Source of the DNA: Sporosarcina sp. P34
GTDB lineage: Bacteria > Bacillota > Bacilli > Bacillales_A > Planococcaceae
DNA length: 64,000 nt
Direction of reading: 5' to 3'
NCBI RefSeq assembly: GCF_002743375.1
Contig: NZ_PDZC01000008.1
Coordinates: 79,055-143,054 of the forward strand
Every line of letters begins with the position of its first letter. Positions within the stretch are counted from its first letter, which is position 1. Under the pieces are notes generated by a model. That model was not told where the DNA came from, did not search any database, and saw only the letters and a list, made by a program, of their open reading frames with translations. A program made the position numbers and the translations under genes. Of the stretch, positions 1 to 9,022 are shown piece after piece.

Positions 1-1
1 G

Positions 2-487
2 ACAGTAGTGTCGGGAGATAAAGATTTACTTCAGTTACTCCAGCCAGATGTGTCGATTGCGCTGACGAAAAAAGGCTTCACGCAGTATGATGAATACACG
101 GAAGCTCGTTTTATAGAAGAGTATGGAATTACTCCTAAGCAATTCATTGACATGAAAGCATTCACCGGGGATTCTAGTGACGGCTACCCTGGAGTGAAGG
201 GGATTGGGCCGAAGACGGCATTGAAGCTCATACAGGAATATGGTTCGGTCGATGGTGTGCTCGCGGCAAGAGAAAGATTAACTGCCGGTGTCCAGAAGAA
301 GCTGAATGCAGAAGAGGAAATGCTCATGATTTCGAAGGAGCTTGCAACCATTCATTGTGAAATCAAACTCGATGATCCTTTAGAAGAATTGATCATTCCC
401 GAGTTCACTGCAGAAACAGCTAACATGATGGAAGAACTAGGATATTCCATGATTGCTAAACAAGGATTACCTGTTTCACCGTTTTAA
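2..487 (+). CDS. 5'-3' exonuclease (FEN/PolA-N type), 3' part only
   Basis: C-terminal part of a 5'-3' exonuclease of the PolA N-domain/YpcP type, which removes RNA primers and flaps. The reading frame is open to the left edge, and the first residues (TVVSGDKDLLQLL) match the interior of the family, so the GTG at 8 is not the true start. The helix-3-turn-helix DNA-binding motif is visible as GYPGVKGIGPKTALKLI after FTGDSSD. No polymerase domain follows, so it is the stand-alone exonuclease rather than PolA. Its last 12 bp overlap the end of the convergent gene at 476. Family call is firm; exact orthology to ypcP is inferred. Confidence 0.85.
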   Translation, partial: TVVSGDKDLLQLLQPDVSIALTKKGFTQYDEYTEARFIEEYGITPKQFIDMKAFTGDSSDGYPGVKGIGPKTALKLIQEYGSVDGVLAARERLTAGVQKKLNAEEEMLMISKELATIHCEIKLDDPLEELIIPEFTAETANMMEELGYSMIAKQGLPVSPF

Positions 488-991
488 CGGTTCGATCTTA
501 ACAAACGTCAAAATATTTTTATTCATTTCATAGGGGATGGAGCGTACACGGCTCGCGCGATTTCTGCCACCGTGGTCATGAACGAGTACATGCAGTTGAT
601 TGTCTACATATTCATACCCGACCATCACGACCCAATGATAATCAAATGAAAAACGACTACACCATTTAAACTTGAACCACTTATCAAATTTTACTGCAAC
701 GGGACGGTCTTCATCGATCTGTTCAATCGCCTGCTGGACATGACAAACTTTCACATGCCATTGCGAGCCGAGCATTCGGTTCAGCCGACGAACAAAGCGC
801 CAAGTAGGCAAACCAATCTTTGTACTACCTAATGTTCGATATAACTCATTAATAGAAGGAATAGGGTCAGAGGGGAAGAAATGGCGCAGCAAAACATACG
901 CTGTAACAGGTCCACAAGCCGACGGACGGTAGCTTGGTTCAATGTCGTTGTCATATTGGGATTTGCCTTTCACTTCTATGTAGTTGGACAT
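476..991 (-). CDS. C39-like papain-fold cysteine peptidase family protein
   Basis: 171-aa protein of the peptidase C39-like (papain fold) family. Cys26 in SACGPVTAY, His119 in FDYHWVVMVGYEY and Asp139 in VHDHGG are spaced as a catalytic triad of this fold. There is no signal peptide and no transmembrane segment, so it appears cytosolic. The ATG at 991 follows an AAGGAGACG ribosome binding site. It converges on and overlaps the exonuclease gene by 12 bp, with no terminator between. The 21-bp repeat array at 1049-1203 lies directly upstream. The substrate cannot be deduced. Confidence 0.7.
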   Translation of the reverse strand: MSNYIEVKGKSQYDNDIEPSYRPSACGPVTAYVLLRHFFPSDPIPSINELYRTLGSTKIGLPTWRFVRRLNRMLGSQWHVKVCHVQQAIEQIDEDRPVAVKFDKWFKFKWCSRFSFDYHWVVMVGYEYVDNQLHVLVHDHGGRNRASRVRSIPYEMNKNILTFVKIEPLKR

Positions 992-1048
992 GAAGAACGT
1001 CTCCTTCCTAGGGAAAGTTGTTGTCTGTGAAGGGGGATTGATGTGTGG

Positions 1049-1203
1049 TGCTCATAGTTGTTGCTTAAGCGCTCTATCAATCCAGTTATGAGCTCATACT
1101 AGTTGCGTACGCGCTCTATGTAGTGGGCTAGGCGCTCAAACTGTTTTCGTACCCGCTCAATGCAGCGAAGCAACCGCCCATACAAGTTCCACAACCGCTC
1201 TAT
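1049..1203. repeat. 21-bp phased CGCTCWAT-type array 1 (8 units)
   Basis: Eight copies of a CGCTCTAT/CGCTCAAT-like word start at 1049, 1070, 1091, 1112, 1133, 1154, 1175 and 1196, every interval exactly 21 bp. The first, third and seventh copies are degenerate (TGCTCATA, AGCTCATA, CGCCCATA). Sequence between the words is poorly conserved; only the register is kept. The array fills the gap between the thioredoxin gene and the C39-like gene. No coding frame, hairpin or promoter explains it. Confidence 0.85.
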
Positions 1204-1253
1204 AAAGCAAATGCTGAGAACCTATTGGCTCTCAGCATTTTCACTTATCATCT

Positions 1254-1574
1254 TTAAATCTTCACTTCGTCTAAAAACGCCGTAACTTGTTCAGGTGACT
1301 TCGCAGACGCACTATGTAGATGTGCATGCTTCTCACCATTTTGGAAGATTAACAAACTTGGGATTCCCATTACTTCATACTTTTCAGCAATTTCAGGAAT
1401 AACGTCGCGATCCGCTTCATACCATGTGTATGTATCGTATTTTTCAACGATAGGATCAATGAACATATCCATACGCTTACAGTCTGGGCACCAGTCTGCT
1501 TCAAACTTTACGAGTACTGGCTGGTCACTCGCAATGATTTCTTCAAACTCCGTAGCTGTTTTAATTTCTTTCAT
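1254..1574 (-). CDS. thioredoxin family protein (YdbP-like)
   Basis: 106-aa single-domain thioredoxin with a WCPDC active site (Cys29 and Cys32) and the cis-proline loop GIPSLLIF. The WCPDC variant and the tail HLHSASAKSPEQVTAFL resemble the YdbP group of Bacillales rather than TrxA, which has WCGPC. The ATG at 1574 is preferred because GGAGGCG lies 7 bp before it; the upstream in-frame ATG at 1589 contains that ribosome binding site. Monocistronic on the minus strand. It probably acts as a cytosolic thiol-disulfide oxidoreductase; the partner is unknown. Confidence 0.82.
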   Translation of the reverse strand: MKEIKTATEFEEIIASDQPVLVKFEADWCPDCKRMDMFIDPIVEKYDTYTWYEADRDVIPEIAEKYEVMGIPSLLIFQNGEKHAHLHSASAKSPEQVTAFLDEVKI

Positions 1575-1672
1575 CAAAATCGCCTCCATTCAGTAAATAG
1601 TGTACAATGAATAGAGAAGGTTTGGTATTAAATTGCTTATTTTAAAAAGTCTGATTAAATGCAAAATAAATA

Positions 1673-1701
1673 TTGCGAAATAGTTTAAAATGATTTATAC
1701 T
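1673..1701 (+). promoter_or_regulatory. sigma-A promoter of fadNAE
   Basis: TTGCGA at 1673-1678 and TATACT at 1696-1701 are separated by 17 bp, about 80 bp before the fadN start. The FadR-type operator lies 40 bp downstream, inside the predicted untranslated leader. Confidence 0.6.
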
Positions 1702-1740
1702 AGCAATTATAGGCAACGCATATTTTTTTTACTCAATAAA

Positions 1741-1758
1741 TGAATGAGTGTTCATTCA
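1741..1758. promoter_or_regulatory. FadR-type operator
   Basis: TGAATGAGTGTTCATTCA is a perfect 7-bp inverted repeat with a 4-bp spacer, matching the TGAATGA-N4-TCATTCA consensus reported for the TetR-family repressor FadR (YsiA) of Bacillus subtilis. It lies between the fadN promoter and ribosome binding site, as expected for acyl-CoA-relieved repression. No fadR gene lies in the window. Confidence 0.85.
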
Positions 1759-1782
1759 AGAAACATAAGGGGAGGATTGCAC

Positions 1783-4167
1783 GTGACGTATCAAATTAGA
1801 AAAGCGGCAGTTTTAGGATCTGGAGTTATGGGTTCTGGTATCGCAGCCCACTTGGCGAATATAGGCATTCCCGTACTTTTACTAGATATCGTACCAACGA
1901 AATTAGGTGCTGATGACGAGGCAAAAGGCTTAACGTATGATAATCCGCAATTCCGCAATAAATTCGCGGCTACAGCGTTGGAGAAGTTACAAAAACAAAA
2001 GCCGGCTCCTCTCACGACGAAAAAGAGCTTGTCATTACTTACACCCGGAAACTTCGAAGACCATTTGGATCAATTAAAAGACGTAGATTGGATCATTGAA
2101 GTCGTTGTAGAAAATCTGGATATTAAAAAGAGTTTATATGAAAAGATTGAAAATGTGCGTAAGCCAGGCACCATCATTTCATCCAATACATCAGGGATCA
2201 GTATTGAAGCGATGACGGAAGGACGTTCGGAAGATTTCCAGAAACATTTTCTAGGAACACACTTCTTTAATCCTCCAAGATACTTAAAATTACTTGAAAT
2301 TATTCCTACACAAGCGACATCACCTGAAGTTGTAGAGTTCATGACGGTGTTCGGTGAGGATCGTTTAGGTAAGGGAGTCGTAATCGCAAAGGATACACCA
2401 AACTTTATTGCTAACCGAATTGGTACGTATGGTTTACAAGTGACAGTGCATGAAATGTTAGAACGCGGTTATACAATCGGAGAAATCGACTCGATTACAG
2501 GTACATTGATCGGCCGTCCGACATCTGCCACATTCCGCACATTAGATGTTGTGGGACTAGATACGTATATGCACGTTGCGAAAAACGTTTACGATCAAAC
2601 GACGGGGGAAGAGCAAAAAATATTTGAACTACCTGAAGTCGTAACGAAAATGATCGATAATGGCTGGATCGGTGCGAAAGCCAAACAAGGCTTCTATGTG
2701 AAAAAAGGCCGAGACATTATGGAATTGGATATGAAGACATTTGAATATGTTCCTACACAGAAAATGAAAGCGCCTTCAATAGAAGTGGCGAAACAACAAA
2801 AAGGACTTGCTAATAAAGTGAAGACGTTACTGTATGCAAAAGATCGCGCAGGTGAGATTTTGTGGAATACGTTAACACCGACGATGCTATATGCTGCACA
2901 ACTTCACGGCGAAATTGCAGACGATATTGTTGCGATCGACAACGCCATGAAATGGGGCTTCGGTTGGACGCAAGGACCATTTGAAATTTGGGACGCAATT
3001 GGCGTGAAGAAGTCTGTAGACATGCTGAAAGAAGAAGGCAAGGAAATTCCTGAACTCGTACAGGTATTGCTCGATAAAGGCTATGAAACTTTTTATAAAG
3101 AAGAGAATGGCGATACGTACTACTTCGACGGCACAGACTATCAAATGGTGCAAGTGAATGAGAAAGCGATCAACTTGAAGCAGTATAAGAAAAAGCACGG
3201 TGTCATCAAGAAAAATTCTGGCGCAAGCTTGATCGATCTTGGAGACGGCGTAGCATTACTTGAATTCCATTCACCATCGAATGCGATTGGCTTGGACATT
3301 ATTCAGATGATCAACTTCGCAGTAGACGAAGTGGAGAGGAATTTCAAAGGGCTTGTAATCGGCAATCAAGGGAAAAACTTCTGTGTCGGTGCAAACCTTG
3401 GCATGATTTTAATGGAAGCACAAGATGATAATATTTTTGAACTCGACTTTGTCATCCGTTCATTCCAAAATGCCATGTTGAAGATCAAATATAGCGGGAA
3501 GCCGGTTGTCGCGGCCCCATTCCAAATGACGCTAGGTGGCGGGGCAGAAGTTTGTCTTCCGGCTGCACATATTCAGGCATCTATGGAAACGTATATGGGA
3601 CTTGTTGAAGTAGGGGTAGGCTTGATTCCAGGAGGTGGCGGAAACGTCAACTTGTATCAGAAGCACTTAAAAGGTTTACCGAACGGTGTACCTATTGATT
3701 ATCAATATATTGCAAATAAAGTATTTGAATCCATTGCGATGGCGAAAACGTCGACTTCTGCTGAAGAGGCGAGAGAGAACAACTTCCTCGACTTTGCAGA
3801 CGGTATTAGTGTCAACCCGGATCATCTGATCTACGATGCGAAGCAGGCGGCTTTGTCATTATACGAAGCAGGCTATGTAGCGCCGAAGAGAGCGAAAGTT
3901 CCTGTAACAGGTGACTCAGGCTATGCGACATTATTGCTAGCAGCTGAAGGGATGTTCATTTCTGGATTCATTAGCGAACATGATTTGAAGATTGCGAAGA
4001 AACTTGCATATGTACTGTCAGGCGGAAAAGTTCCGTATGGTACACGTGTCGATGAGCAGTACTTACTTGATTTGGAACGTGAAGCATTTTTACGTTTAGT
4101 GGCAGAACCGAAATCACAGCAGCGTATGCAGCATATGCTGGTCAAGGGGAAACCGTTACGTAACTGA
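1783..4167 (+). CDS. fadN: 3-hydroxyacyl-CoA dehydrogenase / enoyl-CoA hydratase
   Basis: Bifunctional beta-oxidation enzyme of about 794 aa. The N-terminal Rossmann motif [19 protein letters not shown] binds NAD+. The 3-hydroxyacyl-CoA dehydrogenase C-domain follows ([25 protein letters not shown]). A C-terminal crotonase domain carries [11 protein letters not shown] and the oxyanion region [14 protein letters not shown]. This order, dehydrogenase first, is that of Bacillus FadN. GTG 1783 is chosen because it follows GGGGAGG; the ATG at 1744 sits inside the FadR operator and has no ribosome binding site. First gene of fadN-fadA-fadE. Confidence 0.93.
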   Translation: MTYQIRKAAVLGSGVMGSGIAAHLANIGIPVLLLDIVPTKLGADDEAKGLTYDNPQFRNKFAATALEKLQKQKPAPLTTKKSLSLLTPGNFEDHLDQLKDVDWIIEVVVENLDIKKSLYEKIENVRKPGTIISSNTSGISIEAMTEGRSEDFQKHFLGTHFFNPPRYLKLLEIIPTQATSPEVVEFMTVFGEDRLGKGVVIAKDTPNFIANRIGTYGLQVTVHEMLERGYTIGEIDSITGTLIGRPTSATFRTLDVVGLDTYMHVAKNVYDQTTGEEQKIFELPEVVTKMIDNGWIGAKAKQGFYVKKGRDIMELDMKTFEYVPTQKMKAPSIEVAKQQKGLANKVKTLLYAKDRAGEILWNTLTPTMLYAAQLHGEIADDIVAIDNAMKWGFGWTQGPFEIWDAIGVKKSVDMLKEEGKEIPELVQVLLDKGYETFYKEENGDTYYFDGTDYQMVQVNEKAINLKQYKKKHGVIKKNSGASLIDLGDGVALLEFHSPSNAIGLDIIQMINFAVDEVERNFKGLVIGNQGKNFCVGANLGMILMEAQDDNIFELDFVIRSFQNAMLKIKYSGKPVVAAPFQMTLGGGAEVCLPAAHIQASMETYMGLVEVGVGLIPGGGGNVNLYQKHLKGLPNGVPIDYQYIANKVFESIAMAKTSTSAEEARENNFLDFADGISVNPDHLIYDAKQAALSLYEAGYVAPKRAKVPVTGDSGYATLLLAAEGMFISGFISEHDLKIAKKLAYVLSGGKVPYGTRVDEQYLLDLEREAFLRLVAEPKSQQRMQHMLVKGKPLRN

Positions 4168-4193
4168 TGAGGATAGCTAAAGGAGGAAACAGA

Positions 4194-5369
4194 ATGCGCG
4201 AAGCAGTAATTGTAGCCGGTGCTCGAACACCAATTGGAAAAGCAGGAAAAGGTTCGTTGGCAACTGTCCGGCCGGATGATCTTGGGGCGTTGACTATAAA
4301 GGAAACATTGAAGCGTGCAGGGAATTATGATGGACCAATCGACGATTTAATCATCGGTTGTGCGATGCCAGAAGCAGAGCAAGGAATGAATGTCGCGCGT
4401 AATATCGGTGCGTTGGCAGGTTTACCCGACACGACACCAGCTGTAACAGTCAACCGTTTTTGTTCATCCGGTTTGCAGTCGATCGCTTATGCGGCAGAAC
4501 GCATCATGCTGGGTCACTCCGAAGCAGTTTTGGCAGGTGGCGTTGAATCGATGAGCATGGTCCCAATGATGGGCAATACGATTCGTCCGAACTATAAACT
4601 GGCGGAAGGCGCACCGGAATACTATATGGGAATGGGGCATACAGCGGAGCAAGTGGCGCAGAAATACGGGATCTCCCGTGAAGATCAGGATGCGTTCGCA
4701 GTTGAATCACATAAACGTACGGAAGCCGCAATCAAAGAAGACAAATTTGTCGATGAGATTGTACCCGTTGAAGTAACGAAACGTTTTGTCGACGCGGACG
4801 GCAAGTATCAGGAAAAAACCATTTTATTCGAAATGGATGAAGGTGTACGTCCGGGGACAACGACTGAAATACTCGGAAAATTACGTCCGGCATTCGCAGC
4901 GCAAGGTTCCGTAACGGCAGGTAACGCGTCACAAACTTCCGACGGGGCAGGAATGGTTTTATTAATGGATAGGGAAGTGGCTGAAGAGCGTGGGCTACAG
5001 CCGTTAGCAAAATTTCTTTCATTCGCAGTAGGCGGTGTTCCACCAGAAGTGATGGGGATCGGACCGATAGTTGCCGTACCGAAAGCTCTGAAACTAGCCG
5101 GTCTATCTATTGAAGACATCGACCTTTTTGAGCTCAATGAAGCATTCGCATCTCAGTCACTCGCTGTGATTCGCGAACTTGGATTGGATATGGATAAAGT
5201 GAACGTCAATGGTGGAGCGATTTCGTCAGGTCACCCACTAGGTGCAACAGGAACCATTTTGACGTTGAAATTAATTAATGAATTGAAACGTCAAGGCAAA
5301 AAGTACGGTGTCGTCACGATGTGTATCGGTGGGGGAATGGGAGCAGCTGGCGTGTTCGAAGTTTTATAA
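4194..5369 (+). CDS. fadA: acetyl-CoA C-acyltransferase (thiolase)
   Basis: 391-aa thiolase that cleaves 3-ketoacyl-CoA to acetyl-CoA plus a shortened acyl-CoA, the last step of the beta-oxidation cycle. The acyl-accepting Cys90 lies in NRFCSSGLQ. The His of [14 protein letters not shown] and the second Cys of [13 protein letters not shown] complete the active site. ATG 4194 follows AAAGGAGGAAACAGA; the in-frame codon at 4167 would start upstream of that ribosome binding site. Second gene of the fad operon. Confidence 0.94.
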   Translation: MREAVIVAGARTPIGKAGKGSLATVRPDDLGALTIKETLKRAGNYDGPIDDLIIGCAMPEAEQGMNVARNIGALAGLPDTTPAVTVNRFCSSGLQSIAYAAERIMLGHSEAVLAGGVESMSMVPMMGNTIRPNYKLAEGAPEYYMGMGHTAEQVAQKYGISREDQDAFAVESHKRTEAAIKEDKFVDEIVPVEVTKRFVDADGKYQEKTILFEMDEGVRPGTTTEILGKLRPAFAAQGSVTAGNASQTSDGAGMVLLMDREVAEERGLQPLAKFLSFAVGGVPPEVMGIGPIVAVPKALKLAGLSIEDIDLFELNEAFASQSLAVIRELGLDMDKVNVNGGAISSGHPLGATGTILTLKLINELKRQGKKYGVVTMCIGGGMGAAGVFEVL

Positions 5370-5430
5370 AAAATAAACAGACAGATAAATTGGAGGAAAT
5401 TACATGACTAAAGCTATGGAGGGAAATACT

Positions 5431-7203
5431 ATGACAGAATTCGTAAAAGGTGGAGCGTTTTTAACTGAGGACATGGACGCTAATCGTGTTTTCACACCGG
5501 AGGATTTTACAGATGAGCAAAAGATGATTGCCAAAACAACGGAAGAGTACGTTAAAAACGACGTCATGCCGTTGATCGAAAAGCTAGAGAACCACGAGTT
5601 TGAAAACTCCGTAACATTGCTGAAGAAAGCTGGAGATCTAGGTCTTCTAGCAGCGGATATTCCAGAAGAGTATGAAGGTCTTGCGCTGGACAAGATTTCA
5701 TCGGCATTGATCGCGGAGAGACTATCCGTAGCAGGCGGCTTTTCGATTACCCACGGTGCACACGTAGGAATCGGTACATTACCAATCGTGTTATTCGGTA
5801 ACCATGCGCAAAAAATGAAGTACTTGCCGAACTCTGCAAGTGGAGCAAAAATTTCGGCTTATGCATTGACAGAGCCGAGCTCAGGATCAGACGCACTAGG
5901 CGCGAAAACGACTGCTAAATTAAACGCTGCGGGTACACACTACGTACTAAACGGTGAAAAACAGTGGATCACGAATTCTGCATTTGCCGATGTCTTCGTC
6001 GTATACGCAAAAGTAGATGGCGACAAATTCACAGCATTTATTGTGGAAAAAGAGTACCCAGGCGTTTCTGTAGGACCAGAAGAGAAGAAAATGGGGATCA
6101 AATCCTCTTCTACACGTACATTGATCTTAGAAGACGCGGAAGTACCTGTTGAAAACTTATTAGGTGAAATCGGTCGCGGTCACGTCATCGCGTTCAACAT
6201 TTTGAACATCGGCCGTTATAAACTTGGAGTAGGTACAATCGGCGGATCGAAACGTGCATTGGAATTGGCTATCAAATATGCGAATCAGCGTAAACAATTT
6301 GACACGCCGATTTCTTCATTCAACTTAACGAAGGAAAAGTTCGGTACGATGGCTTCTAAGTTGTACGCAACAGAAAGTTTGATCTATCGTACGGTTGGCT
6401 ACTTCGAAGAGCGGAACGCGGCGATGACCCCTGAAGAGCAAAAAGACGGCGCAAAAGTGGCGGCTTCCATTGCTGAATACGCAATTGAATGTTCGATCAA
6501 TAAAGTTGTAGGTTCGGAAGTTTTGGATTATATTTCTGACGAAGCCGTTCAAATTCACGGTGGTTACGGTTTCATGGCAGAGTATGAAGTAGAGCGCATC
6601 TACCGTGACTCCCGTATTAACCGTATCTTTGAAGGAACGAATGAAATTAACCGTATGATCGTTCCAGGCACGTTCTTGAAGAAAGCAATGAAAGGCGAAT
6701 TGCCATTGCTTCAACAAGCACAGGCGTTGCAAGAAGAGTTGTTAATGCTGATGCCGGAAGAAGTGGGCGACGAAGCGTTGGCTCAAGAGAAAGTGCTTGT
6801 GAAGAACGCGAAGAAAATCGGCATCTTAGTTGCGGGACTTGCAGCACAGCGCTACGGTGCGAAGCTCGATCAGGAGCAAGAGATTCTTGTGAACATCGCA
6901 GATATTGCGAATGATTTATTCGGTATGGAGTCCGCAGTGCTTCGTACGGAGAAGGCTATCAATAAGAATGGTGAAGAGAAAGAGAACCAGAAACTTCTAT
7001 ATACACAGATTTTCTGTCAGGAAGCGTTCGGACGTATCGAAGCGGCAGCAAAAGAAACATTGCTTGCAGCGGTCGACGGCGACAACCAGCGCATGATGAT
7101 TTCGGCTTTGCGCAAGTTGACTCGTAATACTCCGTATAATTTGATTGCGAAGAAACGTGAAGCGGCAGAGAAGTTGATCGAAGCAGAGAAGTATGTCGTT
7201 TGA
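5431..7203 (+). CDS. fadE: acyl-CoA dehydrogenase
   Basis: FAD-dependent acyl-CoA dehydrogenase, about 590 aa, the first oxidation step of beta-oxidation. Visible are the FAD/substrate segment YALTEPSSGSDALGAKTTA, the QWITNSAFAD region, the RKQFDTPISSF segment and the C-terminal QIHGGYGFMAEYEVERIYRDSR region. An extra C-terminal helical domain of roughly 170 aa distinguishes this long family from the 380-aa enzymes. Two in-frame ATGs (5404 and 5431) each have their own GGAGG-like site. The second gives the family N-terminus (KGGAFL close behind Met) and is used here. Confidence 0.92.
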   Translation: MTEFVKGGAFLTEDMDANRVFTPEDFTDEQKMIAKTTEEYVKNDVMPLIEKLENHEFENSVTLLKKAGDLGLLAADIPEEYEGLALDKISSALIAERLSVAGGFSITHGAHVGIGTLPIVLFGNHAQKMKYLPNSASGAKISAYALTEPSSGSDALGAKTTAKLNAAGTHYVLNGEKQWITNSAFADVFVVYAKVDGDKFTAFIVEKEYPGVSVGPEEKKMGIKSSSTRTLILEDAEVPVENLLGEIGRGHVIAFNILNIGRYKLGVGTIGGSKRALELAIKYANQRKQFDTPISSFNLTKEKFGTMASKLYATESLIYRTVGYFEERNAAMTPEEQKDGAKVAASIAEYAIECSINKVVGSEVLDYISDEAVQIHGGYGFMAEYEVERIYRDSRINRIFEGTNEINRMIVPGTFLKKAMKGELPLLQQAQALQEELLMLMPEEVGDEALAQEKVLVKNAKKIGILVAGLAAQRYGAKLDQEQEILVNIADIANDLFGMESAVLRTEKAINKNGEEKENQKLLYTQIFCQEAFGRIEAAAKETLLAAVDGDNQRMMISALRKLTRNTPYNLIAKKREAAEKLIEAEKYVV

Positions 7204-7218
7204 GTATAGTTTGGACAG

Positions 7219-7244
7219 AACGCCTCCTATGTGGGGCGTTTTTT
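7219..7244 (+). terminator. fad operon terminator
   Basis: GC-rich hairpin AACGCC...GGGGCGTT followed by TTTTTT, 16 bp after the fadE stop codon. Confidence 0.75.
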
Positions 7245-7272
7245 GGTTTGGGTGGAATTGAATAAGTTCAAA

Positions 7273-7481
7273 AGTAAGTGATTCGGAATAGCGAGTTACT
7301 TAGTGAGTATGAGGGGATGGAAGCTCCAGTTGGGGGACGCTTTCCCATGGGCTCTCGGTGAGCCAACCAGTTCGCTGCGCTCTCTTTTGGTTGTCTCTCC
7401 TTTCGAGCTGATCCATCGGGAGTCGCCCCCAACTTCCGCTTCCATCCTACGTGGATAGTAGGGGGACTTAGATCACTTACT
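7273..7481. repeat. long nested imperfect palindrome
   Basis: Nested inverted repeats. The outermost pair AGTAAGTGAT (7273-7282) and ATCACTTACT (7472-7481) is perfect. A second pair, the region starting GGATGGAAGC at 7315 and the region ending GCTTCCATCC at 7447, pairs over about 25 bp including GTTGGGGG/CCCCCAAC. Inner pairs include AGCCAACCA against TGGTTG. It carries no plausible gene and is not a simple terminator. It looks like an interspersed palindromic element, but a genome-wide copy count is needed. Confidence 0.65.
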
Positions 7482-7600
7482 GGAGAGCGTATGTTAATTA
7501 TTATCGTGTTTTGACTTATTTCAGTTCAAGTACCGAAGTTCAACATCAATTACAACACTAACTTCCATACACACAAAAAGTATCACCCGCTCACATTGCA

Positions 7601-7660
7601 GGGGATTGGTGCGTAGGAGGGGCCCCTCCAGAAAGCGTCCCCTCCGAAGTGCCAATCCCC
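7601..7660. repeat. 60-bp inverted repeat
   Basis: GGGGATTGG (7601-7609) pairs with CCAATCCCC (7652-7660), and inside it GGAGGGG pairs with CCCCTCC. The spacer contains an additional CCCCTCC, so two alternative pairings are possible. It lies between the long palindrome and yusI, too far upstream (about 118 bp) to overlap the yusI start. No poly-T follows. Confidence 0.6.
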
Positions 7661-7777
7661 AACCCCAACACATTGCCAGTCTTTTTACGCACGAACACCA
7701 CAGCAACCAAACGCCGCTAAGTTCGCATCTATTCCCCTTTATTTGCTATACTGAGAAAAAAGGAGGGATTGATTATT

Positions 7778-8137
7778 ATGACTATGACATACTACGGTTA
7801 TCCGAAATGTACCACGTGCCGAAAAGCGAAGAAATGGCTTACGGACGAGGGGATTTCATTCGAAGAAAAAAACATCGCCGAACAACCTCCAAGCGAAGAC
7901 GAACTGCGCAACATGATCGCGAATTCCGGACTTGAAATGAAAAAGTTCTTCAACACGAGCGGCATGAAATATCGTGAGCTCAATTTGAAAGACAAACTGC
8001 CAACTATGACGGATGATGAAAAGATTGCGCTTCTCGCTTCAGACGGAATGCTTATCAAACGCCCAATCGTTTCCGACGACCAAAAAGTGACCGTTGGATT
8101 TAATGAAACCGCGTTCACGGAAACATGGAAGAAGTGA
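7778..8137 (+). CDS. yusI: ArsC/Spx-family reductase-like protein
   Basis: 119-aa ArsC-family thioredoxin-fold protein with a CTTC redox pair (Cys11, Cys14) and the family segments KKFFNTSGMKYRELNLKDKL and LLASDGMLIKRPI. It matches YusI of Bacillus rather than Spx, since the context (fadE before, gcvH after) is the same as in B. subtilis. ATG 7778 lies 10 bp after AGGAGGG; the earlier TTG at 7769 is too close to it. True arsenate reductase activity is doubtful, because no ars genes are nearby. Confidence 0.82.
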   Translation: MTMTYYGYPKCTTCRKAKKWLTDEGISFEEKNIAEQPPSEDELRNMIANSGLEMKKFFNTSGMKYRELNLKDKLPTMTDDEKIALLASDGMLIKRPIVSDDQKVTVGFNETAFTETWKK

Positions 8138-8213
8138 TTTAGGTTCTTGTCTTTACAGGGGAACTATGGCAAACTAAAGGAAGTTAAACTATTATATTTT
8201 TGGAGGTTACGAC

Positions 8214-8594
8214 ATGAGCACACCAAAAGATTTACGTTATTCAGAAGAGCACGAGTGGGTAAAAGAAGAAGACGGTAAATACCGTATCGGCATCACACAT
8301 TTCGCACAGTCTGAACTAGGCGATATCGTATTCGTTGAACTGCCACAGGTTGGCGATCAGTTGAAATCGGACGAGCCTTTCGGAAGTGTTGAATCAGTGA
8401 AGACTGTTTCTGAATTGTACGCTCCACTTACTGGTAAAGTCGTGGAAGTGAATGAGAACCTCGAAGATAGCCCTGAATTGGTTAATGAATCTCCATATGA
8501 AGACGCATGGATGGTAGTAGTTGAAATCGATAACAAAGCTGAACTGGATGAGTTAATGACAGCTGAGCAGTACGAAAAAATGACAGCTGAATAA
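8214..8594 (+). CDS. gcvH: glycine cleavage system H protein (lipoyl carrier)
   Basis: 126-aa GcvH. The lipoylated lysine is Lys63 in [15 protein letters not shown], and the fold signatures HEWV and [19 protein letters not shown] are intact. It carries the aminomethyl group in glycine cleavage and, in Bacillus, is the lipoyl donor from which lipoate is passed to other complexes. gcvT and gcvPA/PB are absent from the window, so the isolated gcvH fits the lipoyl-relay role. Its own ribosome binding site is TGGAGGT, and a terminator follows directly. Confidence 0.95.
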   Translation: MSTPKDLRYSEEHEWVKEEDGKYRIGITHFAQSELGDIVFVELPQVGDQLKSDEPFGSVESVKTVSELYAPLTGKVVEVNENLEDSPELVNESPYEDAWMVVVEIDNKAELDELMTAEQYEKMTAE

Positions 8595-8607
8595 TATTCC
8601 AAAAGAA

Positions 8608-8636
8608 AAAGCGCTGGAACGTCTCAGCGCTTTTTT
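8608..8636 (+). terminator. gcvH terminator
   Basis: AAAGCGCTG / CAGCGCTTT perfect stem with an 8-nt loop and a TTTTTT tail. Confidence 0.85.
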
Positions 8637-8656
8637 ACACGCTAGGAGGAAACAGG

Positions 8657-9022
8657 ATGGACCCGAAAGTTCTCATTGTAGAAGGCGGTTCGGATCGTAA
8701 GCGGCTAGTACCGATCCTTGCAGAGCCTGTAGAGATTCTTTGTACGAATGGCACGATTAGTGCGTATCATATTGAAGAACTGCTTGAACCGTACGAGCAG
8801 CAAGATCTGTTCGTCTTTATGGATGCGGACGCCTCCGGTGAGTCCATTCGTAAGCTGTTCAAACAACTGTATCCAGAAGCGAGACATTTATACACGGATC
8901 GTCTCTATCGTCAAGTGGAAACGACTCCCGTTAAGCTATTGGCAAGCATTTTAGCTGCTGCTAATTTTAAAGTACATTCCAAGTATTTGGCAGGTGGACC
9001 ACATGAATCATTGGACAATTGA
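8657..9022 (+). CDS. yusF: TOPRIM-domain protein (YusF-like)
   Basis: 121-aa protein consisting essentially of a TOPRIM fold. It opens with VLIVEGGSDRKRL (conserved Glu) and has the metal-binding DxD in FVFMDADASGESIRKLF. Such small TOPRIM proteins resemble the RNase M5 class of nucleases or nucleotidyl-transfer domains, but the substrate is unknown. RBS AGGAGGAAACAGG precedes ATG 8657. It overlaps yusE by 20 bp, so the two are probably translationally coupled. Confidence 0.8.
   Translation: MDPKVLIVEGGSDRKRLVPILAEPVEILCTNGTISAYHIEELLEPYEQQDLFVFMDADASGESIRKLFKQLYPEARHLYTDRLYRQVETTPVKLLASILAAANFKVHSKYLAGGPHESLDN

Noticed and set aside
1744..1782. Upstream ATG start for FadN
   Set aside because: Lies within the FadR operator, has no Shine-Dalgarno, and the extra residues are absent from the family.
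7521..7935. Frames across the palindromes and start of yusI
   Set aside because: They lie on inverted repeats or in the wrong frame of yusI and lack ribosome binding sites and protein-like composition.
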